64,000 nucleotides of DNA from Jiella avicenniae. Its GTDB lineage: Bacteria > Pseudomonadota > Alphaproteobacteria > Rhizobiales > Rhizobiaceae. Position numbers and translations under genes: made by a program. Shown piece by piece: positions 16,264 to 25,883 of the stretch. Position 1 is the first letter of the stretch; each line of letters begins with the position of its first letter. Under the pieces are notes generated by a model. The model saw nothing but the letters and a program-made list of their open reading frames with translations, did no database searches and was not told the DNA's origin. The DNA is taken from the NCBI RefSeq assembly GCF_021390325.1, contig NZ_JAJUWU010000001.1:62001-126000 (forward strand), written 5' to 3'.

Positions 16264-16279
16264 TTAACGGTTTGTTAAC
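16264..16279. promoter_or_regulatory. CtrA-type box upstream of fliF
   Basis: TTAA, seven bases, TTAAC: an exact match to the full CtrA consensus (TTAA-N7-TTAAC). It lies 75 bases before the fliF start and in an otherwise gene-free stretch. Control of class II flagellar promoters by CtrA is established in Caulobacter and several Rhizobiales; binding here is inferred. Confidence 0.65.
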
Positions 16280-16353
16280 CGGGGCCTCGCGCAAGCTTTG
16301 ACCGGCATTGTCCCTCGCGACTCATGCAGTTCGTGCGTAGCGAGGAGTGATCC

Positions 16354-18048
16354 ATGGCTTTGGCCATTGGCGGGCAGGCCCAGCAAATCCTGACGAATCT
16401 TTCCGGTCTCGGAGCGCGCAAGCTCTCCGCGCTCGGTCTCGTCGGTTTTCTGGTGATAGCACTCGTCGGACTTGGAAGTTACTATCTGTCGCGGCCGGAC
16501 ATGGAGGTGCTCTATTCCGGCCTCGACCGCACCGACGTGACGCGCATCGGCGCGGCGCTGACCGAAGCGGGCATCGCCTTCGACGTCAGCGCCAAGGGCG
16601 ACGCGATCCTGACGCCCTTCGCCTCCACGGCACCGGCGCGGATGCTGCTTGCGGAGAAGGGCCTGCCGCGGTCGGAGAATGCCGGCTACGAGCTGTTCGA
16701 CAATCTCGGTTCGATCGGTCTCACCTCCTTCATGCAGGAGATCACCCGGGTGCGGGCGCTGGAAGGCGAAATCGCCCGGACGATCCAGTCGCTCGCCCAT
16801 ATCCGGGCGGCACGCGTCCACATCGTCCTGCCGGACGAGGGAAGCTTTCGTCGCAACGAGAGGAAGCCGTCGGCGAGCGTCGTGATCCGGACCGACCAGC
16901 CGGAGGATTTCTCCTCGGCGCAGGCGATCCGTCATCTCGTCTCGTCCGCCATTCCCGGCATGACGCCCGACGAGGTGACGATCCTGTCGTCCGACGGCAC
17001 GCTGCTGGCCTCCGGCGACGATTCGGCTTCCAGCGCGCCGACGAAGCTCTTCGGCATCGAGCGCATCGTTGCCAAGAGCGTCGAGGATTCGATCCGCCGG
17101 ACCCTGTCGCCCTATCTCGGCATCGGCAACTTCCAGACCTCCGTCACCGCACGGCTCAACACCGACAGACGGCAGATCTCCGAGCGGACCTTCGATCCGG
17201 ACGTTCGCGTCGAGCGCTCGACCCGCACCATCCGCGAGAACGCCCAGAGCGAGAATTCGACCAAGGAGAACGCCGTCGGCGTCCAGCAGGACATCCAGCC
17301 GGCCGGCGGCGCCGCCCAGACCAACAGCGGCCAGTCCTCGAAGGACAACAACGAGCGGCGCGAGGAACTCACCAACTACGAGATCAATGAAAAGACCGTG
17401 CAGACGACGAGCGAAGGCTACAGCGTCGAGAAGCTGTCGGTCGCGGTCGTCGTCAACCGGGCGCGCCTCAAGGAATCGCTCGGCGAGAACGCCACCGATG
17501 CCCAGATCGACGCCCGGCTTGCCGAACTCCAGGCGCTCATCGCCTCGGCTGCGGGCATTTCCGATCAGCGCGGCGACCAGCTGAAGATGACCGCCGTCGA
17601 CTTCATCGCCTCCGACAGCGCTCTCGAGCCCGTCCCGGGGCCGGGCATCGGCGAGATGTTCATGCGCCAGTCCGGCACGCTGATCAACGCCTTCACGATC
17701 CTCGCCGTCGCCGTCCTGGTGATCTGGTTCGGTCTCAAGCCGGCGATCCGGGCGATCGTGCAGACGCCGGCCGGAGAGAATGGCGCCCTGGCGCTCGAAG
17801 ACGGCTCGCTCCCGGGCCTCGGCGCCGAGGATGGCCCGGGCGGGCTGGAGCTGCCCGGCGGTTTCGAGTTCGCACAAGGTACGCCGGATATATCCCAGTT
17901 CGGGGGCGGCGCACCCGCCTATCTCGGCCAGTTCGACGAGTCCGAGAACGAGAGCCCGCAGGCTCGTATCGCGAAGTTGCTCGATCAGGACGAGCTGAAG
18001 GCCGCGAACGTGCTCAAGCAATGGATCAACCACAAAGAGGCGGCGTAA
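16354..18048 (+). CDS. fliF: Flagellar MS-ring protein FliF
   Basis: 564 residues, the usual length. An N-terminal membrane helix (about 25-45, LVGFLVIALVGLGSYYL) precedes the ring-building motifs: MEVLYSGLDRTDVTRIGAAL and TSFMQEITRVRALEGEIART, then ARVHIVLPDEGSF. The second helix is near residue 450 (FTILAVAVLVIWFGL). The C-terminal acidic segment, with IAKLLDQDELKAANVLKQWI, is the FliG-binding part. FliF forms the first ring in the inner membrane and houses the export gate. The gene opens the fliF-motBC-fliK unit, has GAGGAG before the ATG, and lies just downstream of a perfect CtrA box. Confidence 0.97.
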   Translation: MALAIGGQAQQILTNLSGLGARKLSALGLVGFLVIALVGLGSYYLSRPDMEVLYSGLDRTDVTRIGAALTEAGIAFDVSAKGDAILTPFASTAPARMLLAEKGLPRSENAGYELFDNLGSIGLTSFMQEITRVRALEGEIARTIQSLAHIRAARVHIVLPDEGSFRRNERKPSASVVIRTDQPEDFSSAQAIRHLVSSAIPGMTPDEVTILSSDGTLLASGDDSASSAPTKLFGIERIVAKSVEDSIRRTLSPYLGIGNFQTSVTARLNTDRRQISERTFDPDVRVERSTRTIRENAQSENSTKENAVGVQQDIQPAGGAAQTNSGQSSKDNNERREELTNYEINEKTVQTTSEGYSVEKLSVAVVVNRARLKESLGENATDAQIDARLAELQALIASAAGISDQRGDQLKMTAVDFIASDSALEPVPGPGIGEMFMRQSGTLINAFTILAVAVLVIWFGLKPAIRAIVQTPAGENGALALEDGSLPGLGAEDGPGGLELPGGFEFAQGTPDISQFGGGAPAYLGQFDESENESPQARIAKLLDQDELKAANVLKQWINHKEAA

Positions 18049-18051
18049 GAG

Positions 18052-18903
18052 ATGATCTCTCTCGCAGACTATCTCACGGAATTTCCCGAAGAGAGCGACA
18101 AGCCCTTCCAGAGCCTGAAGACGGCGAGGCCGGCGCCGCAGAAGAAGACGAGCTTCGAGCACCTGACGCTGGTGGCCGACGGCCTGCCGGTCAAGAAGCG
18201 CCCCGCCCGGAAGGTGCCGGAACATCTCGAGGCGATTCCGGAAATCGGCGACGAGGCGAAGGCCCTGGAAAGCGTCGACTTCGACGCCGCGGACTTCGGC
18301 TTCGACACTCCCACCTTCGGCGAAGACCCCGAGCCGGCCCTGCCGATGCTCCCGCAGGTGACCGAGGAAGACGTCGAGGCGGCCCGGGCGGAAGGCCGCG
18401 AGGACGGCCGGCTGGAAGCTCTCGCCGAGATCGACCAGCGCGTCGAGGCAGCGGTTGCCGCCGCGGTGGAAGCCGAGCGTGCGAAGGCTGCCTTGGCCAC
18501 GGCCGAGGCGGTCGAAGCGGCCCGGCGCGAGGCGTTGGAAGAGGAGGGTGGCCGGCTCGCCGAGCTTCTCACCGACAAGCTCGATCGCATCGAGACGGCG
18601 ATGCGCACGTCCTTTGCCAGCGTTCTGAAGCCGATCGCGATCGACATCCGCAGCCGCCAGACGGTCGAGGAACTCGCTGCCGCGGTCTCGACCCTGTCTC
18701 TCGACGGGCGCGCCCTGTCGCTCGAGGCGGTCGGTCCGGCGGCGCTTCTCGACGCCTTTGCCGAGGCGCTGGGCCCGCGCCGCGGCTTCGTCGCCTTCGA
18801 GGCCGACGAGAGCCTTTCCGACATCCGCATTTCCTGTGATCAGACGACGCTCGAAACCCGTCTCGCCGACTGGAAGCGCGCGCTGGAAGAGGCCTTGCAG
18901 TGA
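18052..18903 (+). CDS. FliH-like flagellar protein (tentative)
   Basis: 283 residues. The first 110 residues are acidic and disordered-looking. A long coiled coil follows (about 115-180), opening with an ARAEGREDGRLEAL segment, reminiscent of the G-x-x-x-G-rich helix of FliH/YscL stators that hold the export ATPase. The C-terminal 90 residues (TVEELAAAVSTLSLDG onward, with a VAFEADESLSDIRISCDQT strand) resemble the FliH C-terminal domain in outline. Similarity to FliH is weak, and the position between fliF and motB is where Rhizobiales keep an uncharacterised gene. Its start is four bases after fliF, and its stop overlaps motB. Confidence 0.5.
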   Translation: MISLADYLTEFPEESDKPFQSLKTARPAPQKKTSFEHLTLVADGLPVKKRPARKVPEHLEAIPEIGDEAKALESVDFDAADFGFDTPTFGEDPEPALPMLPQVTEEDVEAARAEGREDGRLEALAEIDQRVEAAVAAAVEAERAKAALATAEAVEAARREALEEEGGRLAELLTDKLDRIETAMRTSFASVLKPIAIDIRSRQTVEELAAAVSTLSLDGRALSLEAVGPAALLDAFAEALGPRRGFVAFEADESLSDIRISCDQTTLETRLADWKRALEEALQ

Positions 18904-20192
18904 GCGAGCAGTCCGAGGCCGGCCACCTGGAACACCAGGAGATCATCATCGTCCGTCGCGGCGGCCATGGCGACGACGGCCACCACGGCGGCGCCTGGAA
19001 GATCGCCTTCGCCGACTTCATGACGGCGATGATGGCGTTCTTCCTGGTGATGTGGCTGACCAATTCGTCGGATACTGCGACGCGCAAGCAGGTCGCCCAG
19101 TATTTCAATCCGATCAAGCTCAACGATCCTTCGCCGGCCACCCGAGGCATCAAGCAGAAGGACGACGGCGCCGATCGCACCCAGAACGAGAACGGCGAAA
19201 GCGCCGCCGAGACCAACGGCGATCCGCGCGGCAACCCCGTCGCCGGCAACGAGACGGGCGGCGAGGAAAAGTCGATCTTTCGCGATCCCTATTCCGTGCT
19301 CACCGAGATCGTTTCGGAAAGCAACAAGAACGGCGACGGCGAGATGAGCGGCAAGCCGGACGGTTCCGGCCTGCCGGGGCTCAACGGCGGCGAGGCCTAT
19401 CGCGATCCCTTCGATCCCGATTCCTGGCAGCTTTCGCCCAACATGATGGAAAGCGGCGGCCGGCTCGAAGACGTTCCGCCGATCGAATTCCGCACCGCCG
19501 TCCTGCCGCCGGAAGATCCGATGACCGATCCCGAAAAGGGACCGAAGGGCGAAGGCGTCGACGAGCCGGGCAAGTCCACGGCCGAGGGCGATCAGAAGGA
19601 CAAGACCGGCTTCAAGCAGGCCGGCGAGGACGAGGGCGCGCCGAGCGGTCGTGGCAGGGACGCCGCCGGTAAGGCCGACGACGGCACTTTGTCGAAGGCC
19701 GGCAAGGGCGAGGGCAAGACCGGCAAAGGGGGCGAGGCGGAGAAGCTGCGGGCCGATCTCGGCGCCGAACTGTCCAAGCTCGGCGGCGATCTGCCGGCGA
19801 ATGTCGAGGTCGTCGAGGGCAAGGGCGGCATCACCATCTCGCTCGCCGACGACGTCACGTCCGGCATGTTCCCGGTCGGGTCGGCCAAGCCGAGCGCCGA
19901 TGCCATCCTGATGATGGAAAAGATCGCCGCGGTGCTGTCCAAGCGATCGGGCGAGATCACCATCCGCGGTCATACCGACGCGCGGCCCTATACCAGCGGC
20001 GAGTACGACAACTGGCGGCTGTCCACGGCCAGAGCTCACATGGCCTATTACATGCTCGCCCGTGGCGGCCTCGACGAGGGCCGTGTGAAGGCCATCGAGG
20101 GCTTCGCCGACCGCGAGCTCAAGGATCCGAAGAATCCCGAAGCTGCGATCAACCGGCGCATCGAAATCTTCCTGACCGAGCCCAGCGCCTGA
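18900..20192 (+). CDS. motB: Flagellar stator protein MotB
   Basis: 430 residues. The single membrane helix (about 36-55, FADFMTAMMAFFLVMWLTN) carries the proton-binding Asp39. A long charged linker rich in Gly, Lys and Glu (about 85-290) is followed by the OmpA-like peptidoglycan-binding domain, with ITIRGHTDARPYTSGEYDNW and LSTARAHMAYYML. MotB anchors the stator and passes protons with MotA, which is not in this window. The linker is longer than in enteric MotB, as is usual where a periplasmic MotC is present. Overlaps upstream and downstream genes by a few bases. Confidence 0.96.
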   Translation: MSEQSEAGHLEHQEIIIVRRGGHGDDGHHGGAWKIAFADFMTAMMAFFLVMWLTNSSDTATRKQVAQYFNPIKLNDPSPATRGIKQKDDGADRTQNENGESAAETNGDPRGNPVAGNETGGEEKSIFRDPYSVLTEIVSESNKNGDGEMSGKPDGSGLPGLNGGEAYRDPFDPDSWQLSPNMMESGGRLEDVPPIEFRTAVLPPEDPMTDPEKGPKGEGVDEPGKSTAEGDQKDKTGFKQAGEDEGAPSGRGRDAAGKADDGTLSKAGKGEGKTGKGGEAEKLRADLGAELSKLGGDLPANVEVVEGKGGITISLADDVTSGMFPVGSAKPSADAILMMEKIAAVLSKRSGEITIRGHTDARPYTSGEYDNWRLSTARAHMAYYMLARGGLDEGRVKAIEGFADRELKDPKNPEAAINRRIEIFLTEPSA

Positions 20193-21667
20193 TGCGTTCC
20201 AGCGTTCCGCCCATGGCGCCTTTCCTGGCGCTCCTCGCCCTCGTGCTCGCGGCCCCGGCCGTGGGCGAAGAGGCGCATGACGATGCCGGCCACAGCACCG
20301 CCGAGCAGGTGCGCCAGGCCGGCGAAGCGGCCCGGCGGGGCGGTGGCGCTGCGGCGGCGGTCGGGAAGGACGCGCACGAAGCGGGCCGACATGGCGCGGC
20401 GGACGACGCCCACGCCAGTAACGGCGCCGAGGCTCACGACGGCGCCGCTGCCGACCACGACGCGGGTGGGGCAGGGCATGAAGGCGAGACCACCGAGGGC
20501 GACGGTGATGCGGCCCATGGCGCGGACAGCGCACACGCCACCCATGCCGAAGAGCCCGCGCCGACGCGCGGACCTCAGCCCTATCAGGTGATCCGTTCGC
20601 TGCAGTTCCTCCAGGATCAGGCGGCGCGCGGCAACGTCTCCGCCAACCGGGTCCAGTCGCGGCTCCTGCAGTGGTACGGCCCGGCCTTCGAGCGAGCGAC
20701 CCAGGAGACCTGGAAGGACGGCCGCAATCAGCGCGCCGCCGCCCTTTTCGTCCTCAGCGGTGGGCCGCCCTCGGTGCTGCGCATGGTGCTCGCCAAGAAC
20801 GATTTTCCCGCCGATGTCCGGCCGCTGCTCGACGGTGCGCTCGCCTATGTCGAGAACCGCCAGACGGACGCCCAGAAGCTTCTGTCGGCGCTCGACGTCG
20901 ACGCGATGGAGCCTGGCCTGGCCGCGCAGATCAATCTCGCCGTGGCCCAGATGCAGGCGCAGGCCGCGCCCGACAAGGCACTGGAGCGCTTGCGGCGGGT
21001 GATGCTCGACGGCACCGGGACGCTGCTCGAGGAAGCGGCGCTGCGGCTGGCGATGGTGCTGGCCGAAGACCTCGGCGACCATGACCGGGCCGACGGATAC
21101 GCACGGCTTTATTTCGACCGTTATGCGCGTTCCGTCTACGCCGGCAACTTTCGCGCGAGGTTCACGGCGCTTTATGTCGGGCGGCCCGTCGATCAGGCCG
21201 AAAAGACGGTGGAACTGATCGCCGATGCGGTGGAGCGGATTCCGCTCGCCGACCAGCTCAACATCTATCTGTCGATCGGCCGCCGGGCGCTGATCGCCGG
21301 CAACATGAAACTCGCCGGCATGGCGGGCGCGAAGGTCCTGGAGGTCTCCGGACTCACCGCGCAGGCGCGGCAGCGGGCGCTGCTCTACGTCTCGGCCTCG
21401 ACGCTGACGGAGCGCGATCCGGCCGAGACGCTGGCAAAGCTCGACGAGATCGACCGCGAGAGCCTGCATCCCGCCGACCGCAAGCTCTACGACGCCGCGC
21501 TCTCGGTGCTGGGCGAGATCCGCAAGCCCCTGATGGCCGATGCCGGAACGGGTGCCGACGACAAGACGAATGCCGCCGAGGCGACACCGATCGATTCCGC
21601 CGTCGTCGACCGGGCGACGAAGCTTCTCGATGCCGTACGCAGTGATTTGAAGGACATGGACAAATGA
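20192..21667 (+). CDS. motC: Periplasmic motility protein MotC
   Basis: 491 residues. An N-terminal signal peptide (FLALLALVLAAPAVGEE) is followed by about 100 residues very rich in His, Ala, Asp and Gly, then the conserved MotC body starting RGPQPYQVIRSLQFLQDQAA. The body is helical with repeat-like Ala-rich hairpins. In Sinorhizobium MotC binds the periplasmic part of MotB and is needed for rotation. The His/Asp-rich insert between signal and body is a lineage feature of unknown role. The gene overlaps motB by one base and fliK by four. Confidence 0.92.
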   Translation: MRSSVPPMAPFLALLALVLAAPAVGEEAHDDAGHSTAEQVRQAGEAARRGGGAAAAVGKDAHEAGRHGAADDAHASNGAEAHDGAAADHDAGGAGHEGETTEGDGDAAHGADSAHATHAEEPAPTRGPQPYQVIRSLQFLQDQAARGNVSANRVQSRLLQWYGPAFERATQETWKDGRNQRAAALFVLSGGPPSVLRMVLAKNDFPADVRPLLDGALAYVENRQTDAQKLLSALDVDAMEPGLAAQINLAVAQMQAQAAPDKALERLRRVMLDGTGTLLEEAALRLAMVLAEDLGDHDRADGYARLYFDRYARSVYAGNFRARFTALYVGRPVDQAEKTVELIADAVERIPLADQLNIYLSIGRRALIAGNMKLAGMAGAKVLEVSGLTAQARQRALLYVSASTLTERDPAETLAKLDEIDRESLHPADRKLYDAALSVLGEIRKPLMADAGTGADDKTNAAEATPIDSAVVDRATKLLDAVRSDLKDMDK

Positions 21668-24600
21668 CGGCTGCTCGGGGAGTGTCGGGAGACGTTTCGA
21701 CGGTGGCTGCCGGGCGCAAGGCGGGTCGGGAGAAGGCCGGCCATGCGGCCGAAGGAGAGGGCTTCGCCGCGGCCATGCGCGGCCTCGGTTCGGCGCGCGA
21801 CGACAAGAGCGCAGCCACGGTCTCGTCCGCCAAAGCCAAGCCGACCGAGCGATCCGCTTTGCAGGCGGGCCGCCAGGGCGACTTCGCCAGGCAGCATGCG
21901 ACCGTCGGCACCGATCGCGGCGAGGGCAAGGCGGAGACGAGGGGCGCGAGCCGTCTCGCCACGGCGAAGGACGAGGGCGCGGTCACCACGGCAGAAGCGG
22001 GCGAGACGACCGCCGGACGCAGGAAGCCGGCGCGTGTCGCTTCGGCGGAAAAGCCCGGCGCGGTTCTGGATGCGAAGACGTCCGGCAACGCCGATACCGG
22101 CGATGCCGGAGCCGCCGAGGGCTCGCCATCGAAGGCGAAGGCCGAGACGGTGAAAGGCGCGGGGGCGAAGGGCGACGGCGAAGCCGCCACGTCGCGCGGA
22201 AGACGCACGTCGCGGACGGAAGAGCAGGCCGTGTCGGCGAAGTCGGCGATCGCCGCGAAGGAGGGCGCCGGGCAGGTCGAAGGCGCAGACGTTGCGGCAG
22301 AGGCGGAAAGACTATCGCTCGCAACGACGAAGGACGGCGAAGCGAAGTCCGAGAATGACCTCGCGCCGCGTGTCGACGGCAAGGGGCGGCAGAGCAGGCT
22401 GTCGCCGCACGAGCGGCTCCTCGCCGAGCTCGACCCGGAATTGCGTCGTCTGCGGATCCTGCAGGCCGGCGCCGGCGACGAGGTGCCGGCCGTGGAATTG
22501 CAGCTTTCCGCCGAAGCGGTCGCCGAACGGCTCGGCGTCCTGCTGCCGGGCGAAGTGGACGAGAAGGCGCGAGAAGACGTCGCGCCGGCACGGCCGCGGA
22601 GCGGGCGCATCATCGTCACCGTCGGACGCGGCGACAGCTACGCGGTCGATCCCGTCGATCTCGACGAGGCTTCGGCCCCGGCGAGGGCGACAGTCGAGGC
22701 CGGATCCTCCGCGCAGGTTTCGCCGGACGCCAAGCTTGCGGCAATCCTCGGCGGGTTCAGTCTCGAAAGCCGCATCGTCGCTGCGACCGCGGCCGAGGCG
22801 GAACGGCGCCCGAGCGAGTTCGATCATGCCGGGACGCCTTTCGCCGCGCAGCTCGCCCGGGCGGGCGACACGGCCTCCGCCGCTAAAGCGAGCCCGACGA
22901 TCGGGGACGTCCGGCCGCAAGGCGGCAGCGCCGCGGCCGCGCCGGTTGCCGCGCGGACTGCCACGTCGGGCGTGACGAGGCCGGCGAGCGCGGAGACGCC
23001 GCAGGCAGCGGCGACGACGTCGGACGCAGCCGGTCGCGCGAGTTTCACCGTTCCGGAAAGACGCGGGCTCGCTGCAGGAACGTCGGATTTGCCGTTCGCG
23101 GGACGAGCCGCCGCCGCCAGCTCCGGGGGCGTTGCCGGCACGGGGCCGGCGACTGCAAGCGCACATGCCGCCGGCGCGGCGGTGGACGCGACGCGCATGA
23201 CCACCGTGCGGCTTCCCGAACAGCCCGGCTCGCCGCGTTCGCTCGGTCTCGGCGCCCGGGTGGACCTCGTCTCGATGCGGACGGATTTCGAGCCGGCGAC
23301 CCGCCGGAGCGAACGTGCCGGTCGCGGCGATGCATCCGCCGGTCGCACCGGTCCCTCCACGGTCGAGGCCGGCAGCCCGGCGGGCACCGCATCGGCACGC
23401 AGCGCGTTTTCGGTCCTCGGTGAGACGCTTTCCGCGACGGCGCCGAAGGAGCAACCGTTCCAGCCGGCTCCGGCGGCGCTGCAGTCGCAAGCCGCCCGGC
23501 AGTCGGAAACGCCTGCGGCCAACGACACGGCGCTCGCCGCTCGGGCCGTCCAGGCGGATACCGGCAATGGCCGGGACCTCGGTGATCTGCCGGGGCGGCG
23601 GACACCGACGGGCGAGACGCCGTTTGCCGCTGCGGCGAATGTCGCGGCGGGATCGGGCCTTGCCAACACTGCGGACGGCGCGGCCCGCGGCGTCACCCCG
23701 ACGGTCGCCGCCGCAGTCGCAGAACGTGGCTCGCCGGCCGATCGCGCGGCGCCGGCGGCGCCCCCTGCCGCAAAGCCGGCGACGGGTGGAAGAGGCGATG
23801 CGCCCGCTTCGTTCGAACAGGGAAGGCCCGGCGTTCCGATGCCGGCCTCGGGGGCCGCAGACGGCAGGGCGGCCGCCTCGACCGGCGCCGACGGCGCGGT
23901 CACGCCGAAATCGGCCGAGGCACCGTCCGGCGGCATGCCGGCGCGCGCCCCGCTGCCCGAAGACGCCGGTCGGACCTCGGGCCTGCCTCACTCCCGAGGC
24001 ACGGAGTCCTCGGTCGAAGGCCGTGAGAATTCAAGTGCCGAGCGTTCGTCCGCGACCACGGCCGCGAGAAATGCATCCGGCGCGTCGGAAGCGCTGCCGA
24101 ACCGCGAATTCGGAACGCGGCAGAGCGGCCATCCGGGCGTCGAACCAGGGCGGCCGAGCGACGCACGCGAGTCCGTTGCGCCGACCGGCCGGCGGGCGGA
24201 CGCGATCGCTGCGGCGAACGGGGTCGAGAACAGCCGGCATGGCGTCGATCCGATTGCTTCCGGTGACGGCCTTCGGGCAGCCGTGCCGACGGATCCCCGG
24301 TCTGCCGGGGCGGCCGATGCCGGTTCGCCATCGGCTGCAAGGCATGAACGGGATGCGGCCGGTATCGCGACATCGGGCGAGAGCGCGCCGAGGCGCGCCG
24401 ACCTCGGCGGCGCAGCGCCCGTTTCCGAGGCGCGGGCTCCGTCCCGGCCATCGGAAAGCGTCTCATCGCGCAACGATCCCGCCCCCGAGGGGGGAGGTCG
24501 CAATGCTCCGGTGACGGGTGAGGCCACCCCGGCGAAGACTGCGGCATCGACCACGACGGAGAGTTCGCTCCGCGCCGGCTCCACCGCGACCGGTCATGCG

Positions 24601-25800
24601 GCGTTCGCCGGCGGGTCTCCGTCGGCTGTCGCCGCGCCGGTGGATCGACCGGCAGAGGCGTCCTCCTCGACCCGGATTCGTAGCGAGGGCGCGGCGGCCA
24701 CGGCACCGGCCGGCGAGCCGGCGCAGGGGATGCAGGGCGTGGGCCACGGATCGAGCGCCGAACCGTTGCGCCCGGCCGTCGCGACGAGCGCTCCGGTGAC
24801 GGACGAGGGCGATCGGGGTCAGCACCAGCAACAGCAGCCTCGCGCCGTCGATCGGCCGGCGGCGGCTATGCCGACCGACGAAGCCAGGGGACCGGCGAGC
24901 CGCGCGATGCCCGTGTCCGGCGCTCAGCCGGAGGCTGCCGCCACCACGCCGGCGGCGTCGCGGAGCGAGCATCCGGTTGCCGCCGAGCCGACAGAGGGTA
25001 TGCAGGGCACGGAGCCGACGGCCGAGCCGTTGCGCTCCGCCGCGTCTTCGACGGTTCCCGCCGCGGTTGACCGTGCCCAGCGTCCGGAACAGAGGGCCGA
25101 GGCCGGCGAAAGGCCGGGAATGCCGCCGCTCGACGAACTCGCCAGAACGAAGCCGCTCAGGCAGCCTTCCAGCCAGTCCGTCCGTTCGGAAGAGGGGACC
25201 GTCGCGGCGTCACGGCAAGGCATGCTCTCGGCTCCGACGGCCCAGGTCGCCGATGCGCTCGCAACGGCGCTCGTGCGGATGGATCCGGCCGCTAATGCGC
25301 CGGCCGGCGCGGACCGGACGCGCCTCAGGGCGGGCGGCGCCGCGCTGAAGACCATCCAGATCCAGCTTGCCCCCGAGAAGCTCGGCAAGGTCAACGTCAC
25401 GCTCAAGCTGATCGGCGACAACCTCGCCGTCCACATCGAGGCCAGCGAACCGGAGACGGCACACCGGCTGAAGGACGATGGCGAGGGGCTGAAGTCGCTG
25501 CTGAAGTCGGCCGGCTTCGACGTCGACGAGGCGATCGTCACCGTCGGTGCGCGCGATGCGGCCGGCACGCGCGCGGCAAGTCAGCCGGGCGTTCCCGGCG
25601 ATGCTTCGGCCTCCGGCCAGTCACGCGGCGAGGGATCGGCGAGCGGCCAGTTCGCCTCGGATGGCCAGGCGGGCCAGGGTGCGCGGCGTGAAGAGGGCCG
25701 CCAGCGGGGTTCGCAGGTTGCACCGGGCGCAAGATCCGTCGACGGGGCGGGGGAGGCCGGCGGTCGCAATCCGGGCCGCGACCCCTCGTTCTATCTGTGA
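21664..25800 (+). CDS. fliK: Hook-length control protein FliK (MotD), very long
   Basis: 1378 residues, far beyond the usual 400-600 for this family. Only residues about 1226-1300 form a recognisable domain, the Flg_hook domain: LKTIQIQLAPEKLGKVNVTL, then AHRLKDDGEGLKSLLKSAGF. The rest is low-complexity, rich in Ala, Gly, Ser, Pro and Glu. One segment is repeated: GMQGVGHGSSAEPLRPA near residue 1020 and GMQGTEPTAEPLRSA near 1110. FliK is secreted, measures hook length and switches the export gate to filament proteins. In Rhizobiales the same gene was first named motD. It ends the fliF-motB-motC unit. Confidence 0.9.
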   Translation: MTAARGVSGDVSTVAAGRKAGREKAGHAAEGEGFAAAMRGLGSARDDKSAATVSSAKAKPTERSALQAGRQGDFARQHATVGTDRGEGKAETRGASRLATAKDEGAVTTAEAGETTAGRRKPARVASAEKPGAVLDAKTSGNADTGDAGAAEGSPSKAKAETVKGAGAKGDGEAATSRGRRTSRTEEQAVSAKSAIAAKEGAGQVEGADVAAEAERLSLATTKDGEAKSENDLAPRVDGKGRQSRLSPHERLLAELDPELRRLRILQAGAGDEVPAVELQLSAEAVAERLGVLLPGEVDEKAREDVAPARPRSGRIIVTVGRGDSYAVDPVDLDEASAPARATVEAGSSAQVSPDAKLAAILGGFSLESRIVAATAAEAERRPSEFDHAGTPFAAQLARAGDTASAAKASPTIGDVRPQGGSAAAAPVAARTATSGVTRPASAETPQAAATTSDAAGRASFTVPERRGLAAGTSDLPFAGRAAAASSGGVAGTGPATASAHAAGAAVDATRMTTVRLPEQPGSPRSLGLGARVDLVSMRTDFEPATRRSERAGRGDASAGRTGPSTVEAGSPAGTASARSAFSVLGETLSATAPKEQPFQPAPAALQSQAARQSETPAANDTALAARAVQADTGNGRDLGDLPGRRTPTGETPFAAAANVAAGSGLANTADGAARGVTPTVAAAVAERGSPADRAAPAAPPAAKPATGGRGDAPASFEQGRPGVPMPASGAADGRAAASTGADGAVTPKSAEAPSGGMPARAPLPEDAGRTSGLPHSRGTESSVEGRENSSAERSSATTAARNASGASEALPNREFGTRQSGHPGVEPGRPSDARESVAPTGRRADAIAAANGVENSRHGVDPIASGDGLRAAVPTDPRSAGAADAGSPSAARHERDAAGIATSGESAPRRADLGGAAPVSEARAPSRPSESVSSRNDPAPEGGGRNAPVTGEATPAKTAASTTTESSLRAGSTATGHAAFAGGSPSAVAAPVDRPAEASSSTRIRSEGAAATAPAGEPAQGMQGVGHGSSAEPLRPAVATSAPVTDEGDRGQHQQQQPRAVDRPAAAMPTDEARGPASRAMPVSGAQPEAAATTPAASRSEHPVAAEPTEGMQGTEPTAEPLRSAASSTVPAAVDRAQRPEQRAEAGERPGMPPLDELARTKPLRQPSSQSVRSEEGTVAASRQGMLSAPTAQVADALATALVRMDPAANAPAGADRTRLRAGGAALKTIQIQLAPEKLGKVNVTLKLIGDNLAVHIEASEPETAHRLKDDGEGLKSLLKSAGFDVDEAIVTVGARDAAGTRAASQPGVPGDASASGQSRGEGSASGQFASDGQAGQGARREEGRQRGSQVAPGARSVDGAGEAGGRNPGRDPSFYL

Positions 25801-25853
25801 AAGCGCCTCCCGGCGCGGCACGCCGGGCGGTGCGATCGGAAAGTTTTTGGTTT

Positions 25854-25878
25854 CGCGGCGGGCAAAATGCCCGCCGCG
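25854..25878. terminator. Hairpin after fliK
   Basis: A perfect 11-base-pair stem (CGCGGCGGGCA and complement) with an AAA loop, 54 bases after the fliK stop. No U-tract follows. A weaker 7-base-pair hairpin lies at 25809-25827. Probable end of the fliF-fliK transcript, but termination is not certain. Confidence 0.4.
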
Positions 25879-25883
25879 CGCCG

